From NCBI GenBank assembly GCA_028702975.1, contig JAQVNT010000013.1, forward strand, positions 1 through 14,689: a stretch of 14,689 nt of DNA. Direction: 5' to 3'. The notes under the pieces were generated by a model. The model was given only the letters and a program-made list of their open reading frames with translations, was not told the DNA's origin and did no database searches. The position numbers and the translations under genes were made by a program. Each line of letters starts with the position of its first letter. Positions within the stretch are counted from its first letter, which is position 1. The stretch comes from Candidatus Delongbacteria bacterium. Lineage in GTDB: Bacteria; UBA4055. Shown one piece after another: positions 1 through 6,584 of the stretch.

Positions 1-143
1 AAATGCCATGGCTGCCTGTTGTTCCCGCTCGGTGCCCACAAACCTGCTTCGATGACTTGTTCAAGATCATTTTCTTTTAAAGGATCAGGCTTGAAATTCC
101 TGCAGCTTCTCCGTGATTTAATGCATCTCATAATTTCGTTCAT
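1..143 (-). CDS. Nitroreductase-family flavoprotein, N-terminal part (cut by window edge)
   Basis: Only the first 47 codons are inside the window; the gene runs off the left edge. The peptide opens MNEIMRCIKSRRSCRNF, where the SRRSxRxF arginine cluster is the usual FMN-phosphate contact of the nitroreductase fold. It continues to WAPSGNNRQPWH (residues 36-47), the conserved APSxxNxQPW flavin-binding stretch. The ATG at 143 is preceded by a strong AAGGAGG ribosome binding site. That site overlaps the stop codon region of the upstream nitroreductase gene, so the two are surely co-transcribed. Members use FMN and NAD(P)H to reduce nitro compounds, quinones, flavins or other acceptors in the cytoplasm; the substrate cannot be told from this fragment. 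The family assignment is firm, the specific role unknown. Confidence 0.85.
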   Translation of the reverse strand, partial: MNEIMRCIKSRRSCRNFKPDPLKENDLEQVIEAGLWAPSGNNRQPWH

Positions 144-152
144 AATTCCTCC

Positions 153-725
153 TTATCCTATTATCAGGTCATCAAGCTTTAGTTTCGGTACATGATGGAC
201 TTTTCCGACTCTGTAATATTTAGTATCGCTTCCTTCGTCAATATCGTCGATTACTATCTCTTCTTTAGGTTTACCTATTGCGACAACAAGCGCGATCTCG
301 TATTTTTCATTATCGATATTAAGAAGTTCTGTAAGCATCGGTTTGTTCACGGCTCCGAACATACACCCGCCAAAACCTCTTTCAACAGCTCCCAAAAGCA
401 TGGTCTGGGCCATTATTCCGGCATCGAGATTATTTGGAGTATTAAGATCTTTTTTCCTGACCATAACAATATAAGCAGACGGCTTTTCTCCTTCCTGCGG
501 TCCGCCCCAGTCTTTTAGCATCATAGCCCATTTCAGGCACGAAAATATCTTTTCGTTCTTTTCTTCAGTGCATGACAATATAAAACGCAGAGGCTGCATG
601 TTCCCCCCGGATGCAGAAAAGCGCGCAAGCTCGATAAGCTCTTTAAGTGTTTTAAGTTCTATCTGGACATCCTGATAAAACCTTCTGTAGCTTCTGTTCT
701 TCTTTACGATCTCAAGCATGTTCAT
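153..725 (-). CDS. Nitroreductase-family protein (FMN-dependent NAD(P)H oxidoreductase)
   Basis: A 190-residue protein, the normal length for a single-domain nitroreductase. The N-terminal NRSYRRF (residues 10-16) supplies the FMN-phosphate arginines. The ARFSASGGNMQPLRF segment (34-48) is the flavin loop. GGCMFGAVNK (119-128) and ALVVAIGKPKEE (145-156) match the central and C-terminal parts of the fold. The C-terminal tail, HHVPKLKLDDLII, is the usual dimer-interlocking end. The start is ATG at 725 with AAGGAG seven bases upstream; a second Met two codons on is less well placed. It is the first gene of a two-gene unit with the truncated nitroreductase, separated by 9 bp, and has its own promoter candidate. 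The physiological substrate is not evident; family members reduce nitroaromatics, enals or flavins. Confidence 0.88.
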   Translation of the reverse strand: MNMLEIVKKNRSYRRFYQDVQIELKTLKELIELARFSASGGNMQPLRFILSCTEEKNEKIFSCLKWAMMLKDWGGPQEGEKPSAYIVMVRKKDLNTPNNLDAGIMAQTMLLGAVERGFGGCMFGAVNKPMLTELLNIDNEKYEIALVVAIGKPKEEIVIDDIDEGSDTKYYRVGKVHHVPKLKLDDLIIG

Positions 726-753
726 TAATTCTCCTTTTTATCCGTTTTCTTAC

Positions 754-783
754 AATATAATCAATTGGACTGTTCAAAATCAA
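754..783 (-). promoter_or_regulatory. Sigma-70-type promoter for the nitroreductase pair
   Basis: Read on the minus strand, TTGATT (778-783) is followed after 18 bp by TATATT (754-759), giving a predicted start near 747 and a leader of about 20 bases that contains the AAGGAG site. It lies just past the terminator of the tldD-tldE unit, so a fresh promoter is expected here. The -35 half also forms part of a degenerate FNR-like sequence (CTGTT-N4-ATCAA on the plus strand, 770-783, 8 of 10 positions). Prediction by eye only. Confidence 0.5.
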
Positions 784-788
784 CCCGT

Positions 789-825
789 AAAAAAATAAAA
801 AAGGCAGTTCAGGTCGAACTGCCTT
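789..825 (-). terminator. Intrinsic terminator of the tldD-tldE transcription unit (bidirectional architecture)
   Basis: A perfect 10-bp inverted repeat, AAGGCAGTTC (801-810) and GAACTGCCTT (816-825), closes a 5-base loop. On the minus strand the stem starts 24 bases after the tldE stop and is followed at once by TTTTATTTTTTT-type sequence (789-800). On the plus strand it is also followed, after 3 bases, by a T-rich run (829-839), so it could stop transcription both ways. No plus-strand gene enters it from the left in this window. Confidence 0.9.
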
Positions 826-848
826 CTGTTTTTTATTTTCTCAGTCTT

Positions 849-2141
849 CTACTTACCCGATATGGTTATCCCGCTGACCTTCATCCACGGATATTTTGTG
901 TATCCGAAGTCCGTGACTTCTTTTGATATTTCGACGATACTGTTTATCATCGTTATCAGATTGCCGGTGACCATGATCTCTTTAACCGGATACTTGATCT
1001 CGCCGTCCTCAATGTAGTAGCTGTTTTTTGCAATTCCGGAAAAATCGCCGTTATCGTTCGGATGTCCGCCTGAGAATCTGCTTAACAAAATTCCTTTTTT
1101 TGTATTTTTTATCATTTCATCAAGCTCAATATTTCCGCCGTCTATCGAAAGGCATGCTCCGTTAGTTTTGGATCTTTCCATGCCTGTTTTTTTCGCACCG
1201 AAAAGCGTCAGCATATTTGATCTGAGCACACCGTTCTCGATGAGGGAAAGATTCTCGTTCTTATACCCGTCGCCGGAGAAGAAACTCTTGTAGGCAAAAT
1301 CGTCTGAAACGGGAGAAGATCTGATCGTCAGTTTTTCGTCAGCGACTTTCTGCCCTAATTTACCTTTAAAAAGCGAAGTGCCGGTAATATACGCGTAATC
1401 CTGAAGATGTCCGAGAACCGGACCGATCATTGAGCCCATGCAATCGGGAGTAATGATTATATCGCCTTCGAATTTCTGATCGAACGCTCTAGCATTGACC
1501 TCGTCTTTACTGTGCTCGAGCAAAAGTTTGAGGTTAACGGCTTCGATGAAGGGTTCTTCGAGTTCTTTCAAAAGCTTGTAAGTATAGTTGAACGAGGATG
1601 TTTTTTCACCTTCCTTTGAGCTGAACATAGCCATGAACTGATAGTATCCGCCGGTAGCAGCATAATCGACGCCGTTGGAATTTTTCAGGATCAGAGTGCT
1701 TTTATGATATGAAACCCCGCCCTCCCTTAACTGCGTCATAGGGTAAGCCGTTTTTACATGATTTAAGAACTCATTGAGTCTGAAGTACATTTTATCATTA
1801 TCGGCCTCCATAACTCCGTCGCAGAACTCTTCCGCAGGCTGAAATTCGCTGATATCGTTCGCAGGCTCAGGATTCGATGATTCCGCAAGTGAAACCGTAT
1901 CTTTTATAGCTTTAGCGACAGATTCATCATCTGTTTTATTCGTCGAAGTCGCACCTTTTTTATCATCTTTGATCGCCGTAAGCTGAACGCTGGTGTTGAA
2001 AGTCGTTCTGAGCATGCTTATATCGCCGTTGTTGAAATAAAGCTCTCTCACTTCCGAGTCGTTTATCATCACTTTTGATTTATCCATCCCCTTAGCTTTA
2101 AATTCAGCTATGCATTTATCCGCAATTTCTCTGTTCGTCAT
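849..2141 (-). CDS. tldE: TldE/PmbA family protein, non-catalytic partner of metalloprotease TldD
   Basis: A 430-residue protein of the peptidase U62 family, close to the usual length of TldE/PmbA (about 450). It has no HExxxH zinc motif. It keeps the C-terminal family signature near residues 357-380 (SGGHPNDNGDFSGIAKNSYY, then IEDGEI), corresponding to the GDFS-x-G segment of PmbA. In characterised E. coli and archaeal systems TldE forms a heterodimeric complex with TldD that degrades unfolded or modified peptides, matures microcin B17 and clears CcdA. The gene follows tldD with a single base between stop and start. Its GGAGGT ribosome binding site lies inside the tldD 3' end, fitting equimolar production. 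It ends 24 bases before a strong terminator, so it is the last gene of the unit. No modified-peptide biosynthesis genes are seen nearby. Confidence 0.92.
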   Translation of the reverse strand: MTNREIADKCIAEFKAKGMDKSKVMINDSEVRELYFNNGDISMLRTTFNTSVQLTAIKDDKKGATSTNKTDDESVAKAIKDTVSLAESSNPEPANDISEFQPAEEFCDGVMEADNDKMYFRLNEFLNHVKTAYPMTQLREGGVSYHKSTLILKNSNGVDYAATGGYYQFMAMFSSKEGEKTSSFNYTYKLLKELEEPFIEAVNLKLLLEHSKDEVNARAFDQKFEGDIIITPDCMGSMIGPVLGHLQDYAYITGTSLFKGKLGQKVADEKLTIRSSPVSDDFAYKSFFSGDGYKNENLSLIENGVLRSNMLTLFGAKKTGMERSKTNGACLSIDGGNIELDEMIKNTKKGILLSRFSGGHPNDNGDFSGIAKNSYYIEDGEIKYPVKEIMVTGNLITMINSIVEISKEVTDFGYTKYPWMKVSGITISGK

Positions 2142-2142
2142 A

Positions 2143-3522
2143 TTATTTACCTCCGATGTTGACTTTACACTTGATCGCCGGGCCGCCCATTCCCACAGGC
2201 ATAGGCTGTTTTTTGCCGCACATTCCGGTGCAGTCCCAGTCCATGTCGTCAGATACCATTGTGACGCTTTTTAGAACATCGACGGCTATGCCAGAAATTG
2301 TCGTGTCCTTTATAGCTTTACCTATCTTACCGTTCTTTATCTCGTAGCCCAAAGTTACCGCGAACATGAACTCGCTTGTAGCGTCAGCCTGTCCGTTACC
2401 CGACTGAACGAGATAGTATCCGTCTTCGATCGAAGCTATCATATCCGAAAGTTTGCTCGTTCCGGGTAAAATCGCGGTGTTCCTCATTCTGATCAGAGGC
2501 TCATCCGAGAAGTCATAACCTCTTGCGTTGCCCGTTAATCCATGGCCGAAGTGCTTAGCCGATTCTTTATTGTGCATATAGCCTTTCAGAATGCCTTTTT
2601 CGATTATGATCTGATCTTTAGCCTCCACGCCCTCATCGTCAATGTAAACGGGCACAGGGCATGTCTTGCCGTTGTAAGTATGCGCGAAATCGACCAAATT
2701 AACGAGCGGGCTTCCGATCTCCTTATTTAATAACGGCCCCGCAACCGAACCGCCCTGGACCAGATCGGCCTCGGTGGTGTGCCCTATCGCTTCGTGAGCG
2801 AGGATACCGGCCAGCTTCGCGTCGAGTATAACATCTTTAAGACCTGCGTTGGCTTTCACACCGTTCGTTTTGTCGATCAGGTGTCTGTAAGCCTCGTCAA
2901 TGCCTGAAAACAGATCTTCCGGAGATTTGAAAACATCTTCGAACTGGCCTCTGTCGCCGAAAGTTTTGAATATCTCGTAGTTTTCTCCGTCAACGGCCTT
3001 GTTCAAGATCGCGTAGATGTGGAATTTCGGCATCATCGAATATGAATTCGAACCGTCGGAGGTCAGAACATTTTTTTCCATCTCAAGTCCGCTGATAATA
3101 AGAGTTCTTGAAGTAAGGTCGGGATATTTCGAGACTATATATTCATCGATTTTTTTTAAGAAAGCGATCTTGGCTTTAGTTTCAGACTTGGGCTTGTCTG
3201 AATAAAAGCTCTTTTCTGCCTGAGCTGCTCTTGAATCGAATTCTTTTTTGCCTTTACTCTGTTTTGTACCAAGAAAAGTCGCATTTTCCGTTGCCGCGAG
3301 AATAACCTTTTCGATCGCCTCATCGGAGATCACGGGATTTGATGCGAATCCCCAGTTCCCGTTCTTGTTCACCCTTGCGGAAACGCCGCTTTTGGCCGAT
3401 GTCGAGTTGCCCATCACATTTCCGTTCACCAGGCTGATGTTCGTAGTCCTGTTCTCCTGGACACGAAGTTCGGTGTACTCAGTGAACTCTTTCTTGAATT
3501 TGCTCAAATCATATTTAAGCAT
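2143..3522 (-). CDS. tldD: Zinc metalloprotease TldD
   Basis: A 459-residue cytoplasmic peptidase of family U62. The zinc motif HEAIGH is at 243-248, in the typical context LAHEAIGHTTEADLV. The third ligand expected from E. coli TldD, a C-terminal cysteine, is C435 in the GMCGKKQPMPVG segment. The N-terminal half contains the family's substrate-cleft region, and GNARGYDF (331-338) is a conserved U62 stretch. Together with TldE it forms the catalytic heterodimer. TldD cuts extended peptides threaded into the complex with little sequence preference. The start is ATG at 3522 with AAAGGAGG upstream. Fifteen bases separate it from the nucleotidyltransferase gene upstream, and one base from tldE downstream. 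All catalytic residues are present, so it should be active. Confidence 0.95.
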   Translation of the reverse strand: MLKYDLSKFKKEFTEYTELRVQENRTTNISLVNGNVMGNSTSAKSGVSARVNKNGNWGFASNPVISDEAIEKVILAATENATFLGTKQSKGKKEFDSRAAQAEKSFYSDKPKSETKAKIAFLKKIDEYIVSKYPDLTSRTLIISGLEMEKNVLTSDGSNSYSMMPKFHIYAILNKAVDGENYEIFKTFGDRGQFEDVFKSPEDLFSGIDEAYRHLIDKTNGVKANAGLKDVILDAKLAGILAHEAIGHTTEADLVQGGSVAGPLLNKEIGSPLVNLVDFAHTYNGKTCPVPVYIDDEGVEAKDQIIIEKGILKGYMHNKESAKHFGHGLTGNARGYDFSDEPLIRMRNTAILPGTSKLSDMIASIEDGYYLVQSGNGQADATSEFMFAVTLGYEIKNGKIGKAIKDTTISGIAVDVLKSVTMVSDDMDWDCTGMCGKKQPMPVGMGGPAIKCKVNIGGK

Positions 3523-3537
3523 ACTGCCTCCTTTATA

Positions 3538-4302
3538 TTAATTCCATTCATTTTTAAGCTCATCTTTTAATTCTGCGATCCTTTTCAGAACTTTTTTTGA
3601 TTTTTTTTCAATATCTTCTATCGAACCGATCTTGTAAGAGTCGGTCAGAAGGTCAACTTCCTTTTTGGGAAAATCCCTGTATGAATAACGAAGACCGAAA
3701 TCAACCTTGCATGGTCTGTATTTCAGATTAAGAAGTATTCCGAGATTTGCTCCGATAAGCCTGTAATACGATTGAAAAGCCTCCGTAAAATTTTTTCTCG
3801 CCAGAGCTTTTTTTAATTCGATCTGCATTAAAAAATCGGAATCGGCAATATGCCTGAAATATTTTTTCCCTTTTTCTATCACTTTTTCTTTTGGCGTGGG
3901 CGTAGGATCGATCATTCTTTCCTTCTCGAACCATACTATTGAATCTCCATGCCTGTCCCTTTCGGTAAATTTATCCGGAACGGATCTTTTTATTACCGCT
4001 ATGTCCAGATAATACAGTTCGGGCACATTTCCCACTTTATAGAAACACTGGGAAAAACCGTGCCATGCAGGCTCGGGCATCCTGTATTTCTTCTCTATAC
4101 CCAAATGCTTATCGATATGCTTCTCCAGCTTTTTAAAGACGGCTTCGACCGCATCGTCCTCGCATACAATAGCCAGATCGAGATCGGAATATTCATCCAG
4201 AAATCCCGTTGCCGCAGAACCGCCTTCCCACGCGGCGATCACTTTTTTATCTTTCTCTAGCAGACTTTTAAGTCCTTCTTTTATTTCGCTTCTATTTTTC
4301 AT
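3538..4302 (-). CDS. Nucleotidyltransferase-fold protein (aminoglycoside adenylyltransferase-like)
   Basis: A 254-residue protein with the Pol-beta nucleotidyltransferase signature GGSAATGFLDEYSDLDLAI (27-45). This gives the GS pair and the two metal-binding aspartates D40 and D42; a third carboxylate is likely D100 in YYLDIAVI. The rest (from about 140) is helical, with a Lys-rich C-terminal coiled segment, resembling the substrate-binding helical domain of AadK/KNTase-like enzymes. Relatives transfer AMP to aminoglycosides or to proteins and small molecules. Nothing here identifies the substrate, and calling it a resistance gene would be over-reach. The ATG at 4302 has a GAGGT ribosome binding site. 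It lies 15 bp upstream of tldD and 74 bp downstream of the AraC-type gene, the largest gap in the long gene string, so it may head a sub-operon with tldD-tldE. Confidence 0.75.
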   Translation of the reverse strand: MKNRSEIKEGLKSLLEKDKKVIAAWEGGSAATGFLDEYSDLDLAIVCEDDAVEAVFKKLEKHIDKHLGIEKKYRMPEPAWHGFSQCFYKVGNVPELYYLDIAVIKRSVPDKFTERDRHGDSIVWFEKERMIDPTPTPKEKVIEKGKKYFRHIADSDFLMQIELKKALARKNFTEAFQSYYRLIGANLGILLNLKYRPCKVDFGLRYSYRDFPKKEVDLLTDSYKIGSIEDIEKKSKKVLKRIAELKDELKNEWN

Positions 4303-4316
4303 AATCAGACCTCACT

Positions 4317-4338
4317 GTTAATTCATCTGCAAATTAAC
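4317..4338. repeat. 7-bp inverted repeat upstream of the nucleotidyltransferase gene
   Basis: GTTAATT (4317-4323) and AATTAAC (4332-4338) form a perfect inverted repeat around an 8-base centre, directly upstream of the nucleotidyltransferase ribosome binding site. It is A+T-rich and is not followed by a T-run on the minus strand, so it is not a terminator. A dimeric regulator site is possible, for instance for the adjacent AraC- or Crp-type proteins, but neither family's usual site pattern is matched. Function unknown. Confidence 0.3.
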
Positions 4339-4347
4339 GATCTCAAG

Positions 4348-4374
4348 ATCATATAAATTGTAAAAAATCGTAAA
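4348..4374 (-). promoter_or_regulatory. Possible weak promoter for nucleotidyltransferase-tldD-tldE
   Basis: In the only sizeable gap of the long gene string (4303-4376), the minus strand reads TTTACG (4369-4374), 15 bp, TATGAT (4348-4353). The -10 matches the sigma-70 consensus at five of six positions, but the spacer is short and the -35 only fair. A start near 4341 would give a leader of about 40 bases containing the 7-bp inverted repeat. Suggestive only. Confidence 0.3.
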
Positions 4375-4376
4375 AG

Positions 4377-5255
4377 TTAAATATCCGTCTTCTCGTCTAT
4401 CGAGCTGACGAGAAAAATGTTGAAGAAATTGTTCTCCCTGAAATACTGGCCGGGCGTGATTCCCGACATCTGTTTGAAATCCTTTATGAAATGCGACTGA
4501 TCGTAGAATTCTGCTTCGGCTCCGGTCGCGGTGAGGTTGGGATAGTGCTTAGACCTGTTCTTATAGTATTTTACGGACTTGTTCAGTCTGATGATCTTCA
4601 TATAACTTTTGGCGGAAATACCTATGTATGCGTTGAAGAGTTTTTCGAGTGAACTTTGGCTCAGAGAGAACCGTTTTGTGAGTTCCGAGATCGAGGTACC
4701 GTGATTGACGCTAATGTACTTTATTATATCTATGATTTTTGTATTTACCGGCAGTGCTTCAAAGTGTTTAGTTAGTATTTTCTGTACCGTGAGATGTTTT
4801 TTATTAAGATCTTTTTCTTCAAGTGCAACCCGAAGCTCATTTGTGTCTTTGACGCCTAAGATTTCAGTAAGAGGAACGCTCATTTCGCTAAATTCCGACA
4901 TCGGTTTGTGAACTACGCATCTTATTCCGTAAGGTTTGAACCTGATCCCGAACAGCCTTGTGCCTGGTTCGTGATTTATCCTGACGGCGGAGTTTCTCTG
5001 AGGTATGAGAACAGGTTCGGATATTTTTTCTGTGCGTCCGTCGGGAAAAGTTCTCTCATAATTTTTATCTAGAACGACTATCATTTGAGGACTTCCGTCG
5101 GGCAGATAGATCTGATTAGCCTCATTTAATATCTCCGGAGCGATGTGAAATTCCCAGAAACATTCGATGTAGCTCTGCCAGAATAGATCAGGCTTGTACT
5201 CTCTGTAATATTTTGAAGCTTCGGAACTTTCCATGTATATATCAGTTTTCCACAA
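4377..5255 (-). CDS. AraC/XylS-family transcriptional regulator with DUF6597-like N-terminal domain
   Basis: A 292-residue DNA-binding regulator. The C-terminal AraC domain has two helix-turn-helix units, about 187-212 (ISELTKRFSLSQSSLEKLF) and 241-272 (GAEAEFYDQSHFIKDFKQMSG then ITPGQYF). The second carries the family's FxDxSHFxxxFKxxxGxTPxxY pattern. The N-terminal part (about 20-120), with ECFWEF, YLPDGSPQMIVVL and RLFGIRFKPYGIR, resembles the DUF6597 sensor domain common before AraC domains; the ligand is unknown. The start is uncertain. The longer form uses TTG at 5255, overlapping the upstream methylase gene by 14 bp, with AAAGGTG 12 bases away. An ATG at 5234 would give 285 residues, starting 7 bases after the upstream stop, with only a poor ribosome site. 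Both keep all domains. Embedded in a housekeeping operon, its targets cannot be inferred. Confidence 0.85.
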   Translation of the reverse strand: MWKTDIYMESSEASKYYREYKPDLFWQSYIECFWEFHIAPEILNEANQIYLPDGSPQMIVVLDKNYERTFPDGRTEKISEPVLIPQRNSAVRINHEPGTRLFGIRFKPYGIRCVVHKPMSEFSEMSVPLTEILGVKDTNELRVALEEKDLNKKHLTVQKILTKHFEALPVNTKIIDIIKYISVNHGTSISELTKRFSLSQSSLEKLFNAYIGISAKSYMKIIRLNKSVKYYKNRSKHYPNLTATGAEAEFYDQSHFIKDFKQMSGITPGQYFRENNFFNIFLVSSIDEKTDI

Positions 5256-5913
5256 GTATCATGAATTCACCTTTGAGCTCGTGTTTTTTGCAGTACTGAA
5301 ATATTTTTGAGGCCATGTCGTATTTAATAATTTCTTCCGGCATTGTCGCTTTGAAGAGGAAGAGAATACGCTTGTCATTAAAAATATCAGCCACATCCTC
5401 CATCACATCAAGAAGCCTGTAAGGCGTATCCATCAGGACTACGGGGACATGGAGCGATTTGAGTTTCTTAAGTTCCGAGACCCTTTCCTGCTTGGTTTTC
5501 TGAATGAAACCGGCGAACAGAAATTTGCGTATATCGATCGGAGAGAGCGAAAGAAGCGTCATTAGTGCCGATGGTCCCGGTATAGGCACTACGGTTATAT
5601 TATGAGCATAACATCTCTGCAGTAGTATTTTGCCGGGATCGGCGAAAGTGGGTGTACCGCAGTCGGAAATAAGCGCGCAGTTTTCGCCTTTGAGCATAAA
5701 ATCCACCGCATAATCGGCATCCTTCTCTTCGTTGTGCTCGTTAAATATAAAGTATTCCTTTTTAAAACCGTGGATAGCGAAAAGGCTTTTTACCGCGGAG
5801 GCTTCCTCGGTAATGATCACATCGACTGACTTAAGCGTCTCCAGTGCGCGCGCTGAGATATCCGCCTTGTTCCCTATCGGAATAGCTACAATATAAAGTT
5901 TTCCCGAACTCAA
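5242..5913 (-). CDS. RsmI-like tetrapyrrole-methylase-fold SAM methyltransferase (divergent paralogue)
   Basis: A 223-residue protein alignable end to end with the RsmI encoded just upstream. It has IPIGN (11-15, SAM-site loop), SDCGTPTFADPG (residues 83-94), PIPGPSALMTLLSLSPI, FLFAGFIQKTKQER and a KGEFMILVEN C-terminus. It differs at signature positions: the RsmI EDTRKT segment is EEASAV here, and YESVHR is MDTPYR. The latter, with MPEE downstream, recalls the uncharacterised RsmI-like branch frequent in Bacteroidota. It is probably a SAM-dependent methylase, but whether it acts on rRNA is unknown. The start is TTG at 5913, forming a TTGA overlap with the rsmI stop. The purine-rich GAAGAAGGA precedes it, and no ATG lies close enough to preserve the IPIGN strand. 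It is translationally coupled to rsmI. Confidence 0.82.
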   Translation of the reverse strand: MSSGKLYIVAIPIGNKADISARALETLKSVDVIITEEASAVKSLFAIHGFKKEYFIFNEHNEEKDADYAVDFMLKGENCALISDCGTPTFADPGKILLQRCYAHNITVVPIPGPSALMTLLSLSPIDIRKFLFAGFIQKTKQERVSELKKLKSLHVPVVLMDTPYRLLDVMEDVADIFNDKRILFLFKATMPEEIIKYDMASKIFQYCKKHELKGEFMILVEN

Positions 5914-6584
5914 TCCTTCTTCCCCTCTATAACTATAACGAATTCGCCTTTGATCTGAGATGCTTCAAGCTCTTTTAGCAATTCCGCCGGAGTTCCGCAG
6001 ATGTGCTGCTCAAATGTTTTGGTCATTTCGCGGAGAACACACATTTTTCTTTCCGGCATCAGTCCGATAAGCTCTTTTAAAAGTTTTTCTATCCTGTGAA
6101 CAGATTCGTACAGCACTATCGTCCTCTTTTCTTCCGCAATGGCTTTCAGCTTTGTCTGCCTTCCCTTTTTGTGCGGAAGAAAACCTTCGAACACGAAGCT
6201 GTCCGTCGGGATGCCGGAAACGACGAGCCCGTTGACAGCGGCGCATGCGCCGGGTACGCCGGCGACGGCAATGCCGTTCTCCCGCGCCGCCCGGACTACC
6301 CTGTAGCCGGGATCCGAGATGCAGGGCGTGCCCGCATCCGAGACTACGGCGACATTTTCGCCTGCGAGGAGACGCTGTACCAAAATCTCCGTTTTGAAAT
6401 TCTCGTTGTGATCGTGATAACTGAAAAGTTTTCCTTCAATTTCAAAATGCTTGAGCAGAATACCGGTTTTCCTTGTATCCTCGCAGGCGATAAGATCGAC
6501 GCTCCTGAGCGTCTCCACTGCCCTGTAGGTCATGTCGCCGTAGTTGCCTATCGGCGTGGACACGATGTAGAGCTTTCCGCTCAT
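5910..6584 (-). CDS. rsmI: 16S rRNA (cytidine(1402)-2'-O)-methyltransferase RsmI
   Basis: A 224-residue cytoplasmic methyltransferase that uses SAM to methylate the 2'-O of C1402 in 16S rRNA, at the decoding centre. The family signatures are all present: STPIGNYGDMTYRAVETL (residues 9-26), ACEDTRKTGILLKHF (33-47), SDAGTPCISDPGYR, VPGACAAVNGLVVSGIPTDSFVFEGF in consecutive parts, LYESVHR and the C-terminal KGEFVIVIEG. At 224 residues it corresponds to the catalytic core; E. coli RsmI (about 286) has an extra C-terminal helical domain, absent here as in many lineages. GGAGG lies 5 bases before the ATG at 6584. The ATG overlaps the gpsA stop by one base (TGATG), and its own stop overlaps the start of the paralogue, so three genes are translationally coupled. 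Confidence 0.93.
   Translation of the reverse strand: MSGKLYIVSTPIGNYGDMTYRAVETLRSVDLIACEDTRKTGILLKHFEIEGKLFSYHDHNENFKTEILVQRLLAGENVAVVSDAGTPCISDPGYRVVRAARENGIAVAGVPGACAAVNGLVVSGIPTDSFVFEGFLPHKKGRQTKLKAIAEEKRTIVLYESVHRIEKLLKELIGLMPERKMCVLREMTKTFEQHICGTPAELLKELEASQIKGEFVIVIEGKKD

Noticed and set aside
849..3522. RiPP or microcin biosynthesis locus centred on tldD-tldE
   Set aside because: No precursor peptide, cyclodehydratase, dehydrogenase or exporter was found. TldD-TldE is widespread as a general protease.
3538..4302. Antibiotic-resistance gene (aminoglycoside adenylyltransferase)
   Set aside because: Only the general nucleotidyltransferase motif is visible. Housekeeping neighbours and the absence of mobile-element signs give no support for a resistance role.
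4391..4413. Hairpin TCTCGTC-N9-GACGAGA near the 3' end of the AraC-type gene, considered as a terminator
   Set aside because: It is inside the coding region, and the nearest T-run on the minus strand lies about 20 or more bases beyond the stem, so it does not fit an intrinsic terminator.
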